Assembly (NCBI GenBank): GCA_030592835.1
Contig: JAUVIJ010000006.1
Location: forward strand, 1-20,324
Reading direction: 5' to 3'
Source: Candidatus Cloacimonadota bacterium
GTDB lineage: Bacteria; Cloacimonadota; Cloacimonadia; Cloacimonadales; TCS61
Length of the DNA: 20,324 bases
Shown one piece after another: positions 6,511-14,289 of the stretch. The translations under genes and the position numbers were made by a program. The stretch's first letter is position 1. Each line of letters opens with the position of its first letter. The notes beneath the pieces were generated by a model. That model made no database searches. It had not been told where the DNA came from and saw only the letters and a program-made list of their open reading frames with translations.

Positions 6511-8155
6511 AGATAAACTCAGGAATGATATTATCAACTGTTTGAATAAATTGGAATTGAAATACAGGGAAAATTTTGTTGTTGAGATCCCTCATAATCT
6601 CGATCATGGTGATTTTTCCACGAATGTTGCTCTGATCAGTTCCAAAATGAATAAAGAGAAACCAGTAATTATAGCAGACAGGATCGCTGGATATTTTAAA
6701 AAACTGAAGGATTACAAATCTGTTGATACAGCAGGACCGGGTTTCATTAACTTTAAAATGTCCAACAGCTTTTATCACAGGGTTCTGACCGAAATTATTG
6801 CAGCAGGAAAGTCATATGGATCGAGCGATCATGGAAAATGCAGAAAGGTTTTACTGGAATTTGTCAGCGCTAATCCTACAGGACCGTTAAACATTGTCAG
6901 CGCCAGGGCGGCTGCTTATGGAGATACACTGTACCGAATTATGAACTTTATCGGTTTCAAAGCTTTCCGGGAATTTTACATCAACGATGCCGGAAATCAG
7001 GTGGATATTCTGGCAGAATCTATGGAATTGCGTTATCGGGAGTTGCATGGAGAAGAAATCGGCGAATTCCCTCCCGAAGCCTATCACGGTGAATATGTCA
7101 AAGATCTCGCGATCAAGTTAAATGCTATTGAAGGGACAAAATTATTTCATTTATCGGAAAAGGATCGACTGGAAAAAATGAAAGATTTTGCCCTTGATGA
7201 AATAAATCGCATGCAGGTAGAAAGCCTGGAAAAATTTGGTGTGTCTTTCGAGAACTGGATGTCCGAGAAAAAATTAAGACAGGAAGGTATTCTAGAAGAA
7301 GCCCTCAGCTATCTGGCTGAAGCCAAATGCACCTATGAAAGCGAAGATGCTATCTGGTTCAACTCCAGTAAATTCGGGGATGAAAAAGACAGAGTTCTGA
7401 TAAAATCCGATGGTAATCCGACCTATTTTGTCCCTGATATTGCCTACCATCTGACTAAATATCAGCGTGGTTTTGATGTAATCATAGATGTATTAGGACC
7501 GGATCATCATGGTTATGTACCCAGATTACAAGCAGCCATTAAAGCGCTGGGTCGTGATATCAACAAGTTGGAGATAGTCTATCTTCAACATATCAATCTT
7601 TTTAGCAGTGGTGAACAGGTGAAGATGTCAAAGAGGACAGGCAATATTGTAACTATGGATGAATTGCTTGATGAAGTTGGTAAAGATGCTGCCCGTTATT
7701 TCTTTATTGACAGAAAACCGAGTGCTCATCTGAACTTTGATCTGGAACTGGCTAAAAAGAGATCCAATGAAAACCCGGTATATTATTGTCAGTATGCCCA
7801 TGCCCGGATCTCCAGCATTTTGAAAAAAGCAAAGAAAGAGAAGATCAGCCTGAAAAAATTCGATAAAAAAATACTGATGAAGCTTAACAAAGATTTGGAA
7901 TTAAGGATAATCAAGCACCTGATTAGTTTTCCTGAATTATTAATCTCGGCTGCAGAAAGCAGGGAACCGCACCATCTGACAGCATACTTAGTAGAAATTG
8001 CTGGTATGTTTCACAAATATTATGCAAAATATAAAATTCTTGATGCCAAACATATTGAGCTCAGTCAATGTAGACTCTATTTAATAACAGCTATAAAGAA
8101 TATTATAGCCATTGCCTTGAATTTGTTGGGGATATCGGCACCAACCAAAATGTAA
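6503..8155 (+). CDS. argS: Arginyl-tRNA synthetase
   Basis: Class I synthetase that charges tRNA-Arg. The 550 residues show an N-terminal Add1-like domain (LDHGDFSTNVAL; AGPGFINF), then the catalytic Rossmann fold with FVSANPTGPL at 120-129 and the FYINDAGNQVD segment. The KMSKR loop (VKMSKRTGN, 373-381) and the C-terminal DALR anticodon-binding domain (YYCQYAHARI ... LLGISAPTKM) follow. Length is normal. The HIGH motif expected at 130-133 reads NIVS, so both histidines and the glycine are gone, while everything around it is conserved. I call it a functional ArgRS with a divergent HIGH motif, because KMSKR and all domains are intact. Confidence 0.95.
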   Translation: MIKDKLRNDIINCLNKLELKYRENFVVEIPHNLDHGDFSTNVALISSKMNKEKPVIIADRIAGYFKKLKDYKSVDTAGPGFINFKMSNSFYHRVLTEIIAAGKSYGSSDHGKCRKVLLEFVSANPTGPLNIVSARAAAYGDTLYRIMNFIGFKAFREFYINDAGNQVDILAESMELRYRELHGEEIGEFPPEAYHGEYVKDLAIKLNAIEGTKLFHLSEKDRLEKMKDFALDEINRMQVESLEKFGVSFENWMSEKKLRQEGILEEALSYLAEAKCTYESEDAIWFNSSKFGDEKDRVLIKSDGNPTYFVPDIAYHLTKYQRGFDVIIDVLGPDHHGYVPRLQAAIKALGRDINKLEIVYLQHINLFSSGEQVKMSKRTGNIVTMDELLDEVGKDAARYFFIDRKPSAHLNFDLELAKKRSNENPVYYCQYAHARISSILKKAKKEKISLKKFDKKILMKLNKDLELRIIKHLISFPELLISAAESREPHHLTAYLVEIAGMFHKYYAKYKILDAKHIELSQCRLYLITAIKNIIAIALNLLGISAPTKM

Positions 8156-8191
8156 CCATTTTTTCAATTTACGTTTTAGAGTAAAATTATT

Positions 8192-8707
8192 ATGAATAAA
8201 ATACTGATTATTTCAGATACACACGGTAATAAGAAAATTATGCGTAGAGTTTTAGAGATGGAAAATGATGTCGGAATTATCTTTCACCTCGGTGATAATT
8301 ATGAAGATCTCAACGATAATTATGATCTTACATTGAACAAAGAAATCCACAAAGTTCCGGGTATATTCCATAAGGGATATCTGGATAAATCCCTGCCGGG
8401 GATTCTGAAAATAGAAAAATCAGACTGGCATTTTCTTTTAGTTCATAATGTCGAAGATGTCTTGAACAGGGAGATTGATGTAGATTTTATTTTTTATGGA
8501 CATACACATCATTGGAAAGTGCAAAAAATGAACAGCACCTTTTTCATCAATCCCGGTCATATGAAAGATATTCACGACAAAGGCAGAATTGCCAGTTACT
8601 GCCGCCTGGATTTTAATGATGATATATTAAATTTGAATATAAATGATATTAATGGAAAAGAACTTCATCGAGAAAAAATAAAAAGATCAGACCTGGAGGA
8701 TAAATGA
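8192..8707 (+). CDS. YfcE/MJ0936-like calcineurin-fold metallophosphoesterase
   Basis: A 171-residue phosphoesterase of the small YfcE-like group. Metal-binding motifs seen are SDTHGN (D9, H11), HLGDN (D35), VHN (H85) and the GHTHHW cluster (H104, H106). The usual GNxD motif, which carries the metal-bridging Asn and a catalytic side chain, is replaced by VPGIFHKGYLD at 55-65, so activity may be altered. The substrate is unknown; family members act on phosphodiesters. It follows argS after 36 bases, the widest gap so far, and overlaps moxR by 4 bases (ATGA). GGAGG at 8695-8699 serves moxR. Confidence 0.87.
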   Translation: MNKILIISDTHGNKKIMRRVLEMENDVGIIFHLGDNYEDLNDNYDLTLNKEIHKVPGIFHKGYLDKSLPGILKIEKSDWHFLLVHNVEDVLNREIDVDFIFYGHTHHWKVQKMNSTFFINPGHMKDIHDKGRIASYCRLDFNDDILNLNINDINGKELHREKIKRSDLEDK

Positions 8708-9690
8708 CGATCGAGGAAATCAACAGAAACGTAATTGAAAAAAGTGAAGTAATAGAAAATATCCTGAAAGAAATAGGAAAAGTTATTGTCGGTCAGCATT
8801 ATATGATCAAAAGACTGCTGATCGGATTATTCTCAGATGGTCATATCCTGCTTGAAGGTGTGCCCGGTTTGGCTAAAACACTGGCAGTAAGCACCTTGGC
8901 ACAAACGATAAAATCATCTTACCAGAGGATCCAGTTTACTCCAGATCTGCTTCCAGCAGATCTTATAGGTACTCTTATTTATAATCAAAAAACAGGTGAG
9001 TTCATTCCTAAAAAAGGACCCGTATTCGCTAATTTCATTCTTGCTGATGAGATTAACAGGGCACCTGCTAAAGTTCAATCAGCTTTACTGGAATCGATGC
9101 AGGAAAGACAAGTAACCATAGGCGATAAAACCCATTCCCTGCCGAAACCTTTTCTGGTCATGGCAACACAGAACCCAATTGAACAAGAAGGAACATATCC
9201 CTTACCGGAAGCTCAGATTGACAGGTTTATGTTGAAACTGCAGATTAATTATCCCAACCGTGAAGAAGAAGAGAAAATACTGGAAAGAATGGTAAGAAGT
9301 GAACCCATAGATGTTCATGCAGTAGTCGATCCTGATAAAATCTTGGAATTAAGAGATTTGATCAAAGATATTCACATGGAATCCAAGATCAAAGATTATA
9401 TTCTGGATCTGGTTTTTGCAACCCGGGAACCAGCTAAATTCAAAAATCTTGGAGACCTGACAAATCTCATTGAGAACGGAGCTTCCCCACGGGCAACGAT
9501 ATATCTGGCTCAAGCTGCCAAAGCACACGCCTTTATGGAACATCGAGGCTATGTAACTCCCGATGATGTTAAAGCTATTGGTCGAGATATACTTCGTCAC
9601 CGGATAATATTAACCTATGAAGCTGAAGCAGAACAGATTTCACAAGAGGATATTGTTAACAGACTTTTTGATGAGATCGAAGTTCCTTAA
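8704..9690 (+). CDS. moxR: MoxR-family AAA+ ATPase
   Basis: MoxR ATPases are chaperone-like AAA+ proteins that work with VWA-domain partners to mature or remodel other proteins. The 328 residues have Walker A GVPGLAKT (52-59), Walker B ILADEINRA (about 110-118), the MQERQVTIG stretch typical of MoxR, sensor 1 MATQNPIEQEGTYPLPEAQ and a C-terminal lid domain with GASPRATIYLAQAAKA (sensor 2 Arg). There is no signal or membrane segment, so it is cytoplasmic. It opens the Bat cluster and is followed 23 bases later by a DUF58 gene, the classic partner order. Confidence 0.96.
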   Translation: MTIEEINRNVIEKSEVIENILKEIGKVIVGQHYMIKRLLIGLFSDGHILLEGVPGLAKTLAVSTLAQTIKSSYQRIQFTPDLLPADLIGTLIYNQKTGEFIPKKGPVFANFILADEINRAPAKVQSALLESMQERQVTIGDKTHSLPKPFLVMATQNPIEQEGTYPLPEAQIDRFMLKLQINYPNREEEEKILERMVRSEPIDVHAVVDPDKILELRDLIKDIHMESKIKDYILDLVFATREPAKFKNLGDLTNLIENGASPRATIYLAQAAKAHAFMEHRGYVTPDDVKAIGRDILRHRIILTYEAEAEQISQEDIVNRLFDEIEVP

Positions 9691-9713
9691 CCAATTTAAA
9701 TTATTTGTAGAGC

Positions 9714-10598
9714 ATGAATACATCCGATATTCTTAAAAAGATCAGGAAAATTGAGATCTCCACCAGAAATCTGGTCAGTGAACTATTTTCTGGTGAGTAT
9801 CATAGTCTTTTCAAGGGTCAGGGATTAGAATTTTCCGAAGTCAGAGCTTATCAAGATGGGGACAGTTTCCGTTCCATTGACTGGAATGTATCTGCTAGAA
9901 TGGGACATCCTTACATTAAGAAATTTGAAGAAACAAGAGAATTAAATGTCATTTTCCTGATCGACAGCAGTGCTTCTACCCTATTCGGTACCATTGGATA
10001 TTTAAAATCAGAGTTGATAACAGAAATCACGGCAGTGTTGGCATTCTCGGCTTTATCCAACAATGATAAAGTGGGAATGCTGCTCTTCACCGATGAAATT
10101 GAAAAATACGTACCTCCCCGAAAAGGAAAAAAATCCGCTCTCAGGATATTAAGAGACATTCTCTACTTTGAACCTAAAAGTGTTAAAACTGATATAAGCA
10201 AAGCAGTTCAATATCTATACCGACTGGTAAAAAAGAAAAGCATAATTTTTGTAGTTTCTGATTTTCTCGCGGAAAATTACGAAGATAGTTTAAAAATCCT
10301 GGCCCGAAAGCATGATGTCATCGCGTTGAGGGTTATTGATAAGGCGGAATTGGATTTACCAAATGCAGGTCTTATCCACTTTAAGGATCTGGAGACAGGT
10401 AGAATTAAAACCGTAAACACAGCCAATAGCAAATTCCGGGAAAGATTCAAGTCCCTGACTTCTGATTACGAACGTGAATTATCCGAAAGATTCAGGAAAA
10501 TGAAGATAGATCTCATCACTCTCTACACGGATAAACCCTATGTTACAGAATTGATGAAATTCTTTAAATTCCGTATTAGAATGAAGAACAGAGCTTGA
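9714..10598 (+). CDS. DUF58-family (VWA-like) protein, MoxR partner
   Basis: A 294-residue soluble protein of the DUF58 family, regularly encoded next to moxR. The family signature FSEVRAYQDGDSFRSIDWN (about 41-59) is followed by an ARMGHPYIKKFEETRE segment. A degenerate von Willebrand A fold then begins with the MIDAS-like DSSAS (84-88) and continues with FVVSDFLAENYEDSLK. It has no membrane helix, unlike BatA and BatB. It probably links the ATPase to the membrane-bound VWA proteins downstream; this is inferred from family context. The next gene starts one base after its stop. Confidence 0.92.
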   Translation: MNTSDILKKIRKIEISTRNLVSELFSGEYHSLFKGQGLEFSEVRAYQDGDSFRSIDWNVSARMGHPYIKKFEETRELNVIFLIDSSASTLFGTIGYLKSELITEITAVLAFSALSNNDKVGMLLFTDEIEKYVPPRKGKKSALRILRDILYFEPKSVKTDISKAVQYLYRLVKKKSIIFVVSDFLAENYEDSLKILARKHDVIALRVIDKAELDLPNAGLIHFKDLETGRIKTVNTANSKFRERFKSLTSDYERELSERFRKMKIDLITLYTDKPYVTELMKFFKFRIRMKNRA

Positions 10599-10599
10599 T

Positions 10600-11526
10600 A
10601 TGCAGAACAGATATACATCGATATTAATCATTTTATTAATTTTTGCCAATCTAGCAGGCATAAATCTGGATTACAAAATCCAGAAACAGAAAACTCTTTT
10701 CATCGGTACACCATTTGATCTCGTTATAGACATCTATTCGCAACCCGATGATTCTATATTCACAACTGAAATCGATACTTTAGACATCTTTATTCTTAAA
10801 GGTGATATAATTCAGAATGAATTTCTAGATGATGATGGCAAAAGAACGAATCTGAAAATGACATTTCAACCCTTTGATGTGGGTGAATTCACCTTTCCGG
10901 AACTGGAATTTGCAGTAAAATCTGATAATGAGATCAGGTATCTCTCGACAAAGGAATTTCAGATTACAGTACATTCGATAATATCTGACAGTTCATCTTC
11001 TGTTAAAGATATTGCACCTCTCTTAAAAGTAGCTCCGAGATTCTGGGATTATATGATTCCAATTCTGGTTTTATCAGTAATCATGGCGGGAATTATCTTC
11101 CTTTTCAAATTCCTGAAATCAAGAAAAAAGGTAGAATTAATCCCGGAAAAGATAAATATATGTCCTCCTCATCTGATCGCTCTGGAACTGATGGAGAAAT
11201 TAAGAAAAAGTAATTTTCTGGAAAAAGGAAATTTCCTCGAATATTATTTCCGTCTTTCCTACATTCTCAGATTATTCATCGAAAGATATTACAAAATTAA
11301 AGCAGTTGAAATGACTTCCCGTGAAATCAAGATGAATCTTGAGATTACAGATCAGCGGATGAAATCTAAAATGATCAATTATTTAAGATCGACCGATCTG
11401 GTTAAATTTGCCAGAAAGTTACCGACATTAGAGGAAGCCGAAGACAAATTCGTCTGGTTGTATGAGTATCTGAACTTTTTTAATTCTAGTTCAGAACAGA
11501 ATCGAAGGGAGAAAGAAGATGCTTGA
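10600..11526 (+). CDS. BatD-like membrane stalk protein with DUF4381-like cytoplasmic tail
   Basis: A 308-residue protein with an N-terminal hydrophobic signal (residues 5-20) and a beta-rich periplasmic domain (about 25-130, FIGTPFDLVIDIY ... PFDVGEFTFPELEF, which reads like an Ig-type sandwich). One membrane helix at 151-172 and a basic cytoplasmic helical tail (173-308) follow. The tail has FLEYYFRLSYILRLFIERYY, AVEMTSREI and STDLVKFARKLPTLEEAE, matching the conserved tail seen in DUF4381/BatD-type proteins. It sits between DUF58 and BatA and overlaps BatA by 8 bases. It is probably a structural partner of the VWA proteins. It has no catalytic motif; the assignment rests on architecture and context. 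Confidence 0.75.
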   Translation: MQNRYTSILIILLIFANLAGINLDYKIQKQKTLFIGTPFDLVIDIYSQPDDSIFTTEIDTLDIFILKGDIIQNEFLDDDGKRTNLKMTFQPFDVGEFTFPELEFAVKSDNEIRYLSTKEFQITVHSIISDSSSSVKDIAPLLKVAPRFWDYMIPILVLSVIMAGIIFLFKFLKSRKKVELIPEKINICPPHLIALELMEKLRKSNFLEKGNFLEYYFRLSYILRLFIERYYKIKAVEMTSREIKMNLEITDQRMKSKMINYLRSTDLVKFARKLPTLEEAEDKFVWLYEYLNFFNSSSEQNRREKEDA

Positions 11527-12508
11527 GTTTGTGCAACCCCAATGGTTCTGGTGCATGTTCATCCTTCTCCCCTATCTTATCTATGAAATCATTTTTAAAG
11601 ATAAAAAACGGTTAACAATTAAGCATAGCCGGGTAGATGATTTAAGAAAGATCAAAGGATCAAATAGCTGGTTGAGATTTATACCCTTATTATTAAGGAT
11701 AATTATTATTGTCCTGTTGATAACAGCATTATCCAGACCCAGGCTTGCCCATCAGAAACAGTCTGTCAAAGGTAAGGGTATAGACATTATGCTGGTAATT
11801 GATGTTTCCGGAAGTATGATGGCTATTGATTTTCAGCCTGTTAACCGTTTGGAAGCAGCCAAAAAGGTCGGGAAAGAATTTATTGATAATAGACATAATG
11901 ATCGTATTGGATTGGTTGTTTTTGCCGAAAATGCTTTTACTCAATGTCCACTCACACTGGATTATAATATTTTAATGAGTATAATGGGTCAGGTGGTGAT
12001 CAATAAAGAAGCTAATGGAACTGCCATTGGCATGGGTCTGGCAACTGCTGTGGCCAGGATGAAAGATTCAGAGTCCAAATCGAAAGTAATTATCCTGATT
12101 ACGGATGGTAGAAATAATACTGGAGAAATCGATCCGATCACAGCAGCCCAGTTGGCAAAAACTTACGAGATCAAAGTATATACTGTAGGCGTAGGCAGTA
12201 AAGAAATGGTTGATTTGCCCTATCAAACCCCTTATGGTGTTAGATATAGGAAACAACGGGTAGAAATCGATATGGAAACCCTGAATGAGATTGCCAGTAT
12301 CACCGGAACTGAAAATGCCAAAAGAGCTCATAATACAGATGAATTAAAAACGATTATGGATTATATTGATAATCTGGAAAAAACCGAGCTAAAAATAGAA
12401 AACTATTTCCAGTATCAAGAATTATTCTGGATTTATCTGTTGATCGCTTTGTTTGTACTGGTTCTGGAAATATCGATTCGTTTCATATTCAATTATGAAT
12501 TGCCATAA
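11519..12508 (+). CDS. batA: BatA, membrane-anchored VWA-domain protein
   Basis: A 329-residue protein with membrane helices near residues 8-26 and 52-72, a von Willebrand A domain, and a final membrane helix at about 300-323. The MIDAS is complete: DVSGS (95-99), the Thr in NGTAIGMG and ITDGRNN. It also has the FAENAFTQCPLTLDY segment shared with the next gene. BatA proteins form a metal-dependent membrane complex tied to envelope stress, aerotolerance or pathogenesis in some species. The gene begins inside the preceding stalk gene, and BatB follows after 14 bases. BatA and BatB look like an old tandem duplication. Confidence 0.92.
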   Translation: MLEFVQPQWFWCMFILLPYLIYEIIFKDKKRLTIKHSRVDDLRKIKGSNSWLRFIPLLLRIIIIVLLITALSRPRLAHQKQSVKGKGIDIMLVIDVSGSMMAIDFQPVNRLEAAKKVGKEFIDNRHNDRIGLVVFAENAFTQCPLTLDYNILMSIMGQVVINKEANGTAIGMGLATAVARMKDSESKSKVIILITDGRNNTGEIDPITAAQLAKTYEIKVYTVGVGSKEMVDLPYQTPYGVRYRKQRVEIDMETLNEIASITGTENAKRAHNTDELKTIMDYIDNLEKTELKIENYFQYQELFWIYLLIALFVLVLEISIRFIFNYELP

Positions 12509-12522
12509 AGAATGGAGAGATA

Positions 12523-13536
12523 ATGAACTGGGGTAATCCTGATATCCTTTATTTATTATTATTAATACCGATATTTCTTATCTTTATTAGTATCAGCACT
12601 AAAAAAAGGAAAAAGCTTTTTATTAGATTAGCGGAATCCAGGTTCTATGATTATTATCTGCAGCAGTTTTCAGGATTTCACTGGGTATTGAAAGGATTAA
12701 TCCTGACAGGAGCACTTTTTTTTCTGATAATCGCAGCAGCAAGACCTCAATGGAACAAGGAAGTCCAGATCATTAAAAAAGAAGGTATTGATATTGTTGT
12801 GTGTCTTGATGTATCCAAAAGTATGGATGCCAGGGACATACAACCTAGTAGATTAGAAAGAGCTAAGGATCAAATATCTTTATTTATAGATCAATTAAAA
12901 GGTGACAGAATAGCACTGGTAGCTTTTGCAGGAAGAAGTTACGTTCAATGTCCCCTAACTGATGATTATGGTGCTGCCAAGTTATTCCTGGGACTTCTGG
13001 ATTCCGAAACCGTCCTTTCATATGGGACAAATATCGGTGGAGCTATAGACAAAGCTCTGTCATTATTCAGAGAATCGGATAAGCATAAGATAATAATAAT
13101 TGTCTCTGATGGTGAAGACCTGGAGGATATGGGTATTAAAGAGGCAGAAAAAGCAGCCGATTTGGGAGCAAGGATCTATACTTTAGGTATCGGTTCTCCT
13201 GAGGGAAGCACGATTCCTGTGGAAGAATCTCCCGGGAATATAGTGTATGCTAAAGACGATAAAGGAGACATAATCCTGACTCAACTGGATGTAAGAACTC
13301 TTAATCAGATTGCTGATCTCGCCAATGGTAAATTCTTTCCGATCACTCCCCATCAATCAGAGATATTCGAAATCCTGCAGAATATAAATTCGATCGAAAA
13401 GAAAAAGTATGAATCGAGGGAATATATTAAGCACAAGGAACAGTATAAATATTTTGTAATCTTGACATTGCTGTTTCTGATAATTGAGAGTATCATTTAT
13501 TATAAAAAAAAGGGTCAATTTAAAAGGGTTTTGTGA
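12523..13536 (+). CDS. batB: BatB, membrane-anchored VWA-domain protein
   Basis: The paralogue of the preceding gene: 337 residues, N-terminal membrane helices (about 8-25 and 56-73), a VWA domain and a C-terminal helix near 308-328. MIDAS residues are DVSKS (96-100), the Thr in YGTNIGGA and VSDGEDLEDMG. It shares the FAGRSYVQCPLTDDY stretch with BatA. It keeps the long insertion before the last beta strands (GNIVYAKDDKGDIILTQLD) typical of BatB. An AGAGAG-type site lies just upstream of the ATG. Its stop overlaps the BatC start (TGATG). Confidence 0.92.
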   Translation: MNWGNPDILYLLLLIPIFLIFISISTKKRKKLFIRLAESRFYDYYLQQFSGFHWVLKGLILTGALFFLIIAAARPQWNKEVQIIKKEGIDIVVCLDVSKSMDARDIQPSRLERAKDQISLFIDQLKGDRIALVAFAGRSYVQCPLTDDYGAAKLFLGLLDSETVLSYGTNIGGAIDKALSLFRESDKHKIIIIVSDGEDLEDMGIKEAEKAADLGARIYTLGIGSPEGSTIPVEESPGNIVYAKDDKGDIILTQLDVRTLNQIADLANGKFFPITPHQSEIFEILQNINSIEKKKYESREYIKHKEQYKYFVILTLLFLIIESIIYYKKKGQFKRVL

Positions 13537-14285
13537 TGATTTTGATGATTTTCTTAGCTTTAGTCTTTTCCTGTTCTCAATTAGATGCTGAGATCTTAAC
13601 TTATGACAAAGTATTCACAAATTTAAAAGGATTAAAACATTACAAGAATAATGAATTCAGTGATTCTGAGCAGGAATTCCAGAAAAATTCGTTGAATTTT
13701 CCTCATGACAACAGATTACAATATAATCTTGGTAACGCTCAATATAAAAGCAATAAGCTGCAAGAAGCAGAGAATTCCTACAATCAGGCTTTAAAGAATA
13801 GCAATGCTGAAAACATATCACAAATATATCAGAATCTGGGGAATGTGAAATTTCAGGACAAGGAATACAAAAAAGCCCTGAATTATTATCGTAATTCACT
13901 GATAGAAGATCCTGAAAACTCGGATTCCAGATATAATTATGAACTAACATCCAGATTTCTCCAACAGCAACAAGAGCAGCAACAGCAAAATCAGGATCAG
14001 AACCAGAATCAAGAAGAAAATAAAGAAGAACAGGAACAAAAGCAACCTCAAGAACAACAGGATCAGGGTGATGAGAAACAGGATCAGGAAAAACAGAACC
14101 AGGAACAGGATCAGGAAGAAAAGCAGTCTCAGGAAAAGAAATCCTTAGAGCAGAAACAACAGGAACAGGAAAAACAGGATGCTGAAAAAATTCTCAATGC
14201 TCTTTTAGCAAAAGAAAAAGAAGAAATGAAAAAAGAAAAAAGAAAAATAAATGTTGATAAAGCCAGGATCGGTAAATATTGGTAA
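13536..14285 (+). CDS. batC: BatC, TPR protein with Gln/Glu-rich tail
   Basis: A 249-residue exported protein. The start may be ATG 13536 (overlapping the batB stop in TGATG) or GTG 13533, one codon earlier; I prefer the ATG. A short hydrophobic signal (MILMIFLALVFSCSQLDAE) is followed by tetratricopeptide repeats over about residues 25-135 (RLQYNLGNAQYKSNKLQEAE; IYQNLGNVKFQDKEYKKALN; NYRNSL..DPENSDSRYNYEL). Next comes about 70 residues of almost pure Gln, Glu, Lys and Asp (nt ~13960-14185) and a basic end. TPR plus a low-complexity tail and a C-terminal KYW is typical of BatC, a periplasmic scaffold for the VWA proteins. Confidence 0.88.
   Translation: MILMIFLALVFSCSQLDAEILTYDKVFTNLKGLKHYKNNEFSDSEQEFQKNSLNFPHDNRLQYNLGNAQYKSNKLQEAENSYNQALKNSNAENISQIYQNLGNVKFQDKEYKKALNYYRNSLIEDPENSDSRYNYELTSRFLQQQQEQQQQNQDQNQNQEENKEEQEQKQPQEQQDQGDEKQDQEKQNQEQDQEEKQSQEKKSLEQKQQEQEKQDAEKILNALLAKEKEEMKKEKRKINVDKARIGKYW
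13960..14185 (+). repeat. CAG/CAA/GAA-rich low-complexity tract inside batC
   Basis: The stretch is built mostly of CAG, CAA, GAA, GAT and AAA codons and encodes a Gln/Glu-rich linker. There is no exact repeated unit longer than a few codons. It may be length-variable between strains. Confidence 0.7.
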
Positions 14286-14289
14286 ATTT

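Noticed and set aside
6419..6778. Open - strand frame spanning the rsfS-argS junction (119 codons)
   Set aside because: Both + strand genes are certain here and the - strand product shows no domain or signal.
8156..8191. Possible terminator or promoter between argS and the phosphoesterase (TTTTA-GAG-TAAAA)
   Set aside because: The stem is five A:T pairs only, with no clear -35 box; too weak to list as a feature.
13960..14185. CRISPR-like or microsatellite array suggested by repeated CAG/CAA words
   Set aside because: There are no regular spacers or exact units; it is a coding Gln/Glu-rich linker typical of BatC proteins.
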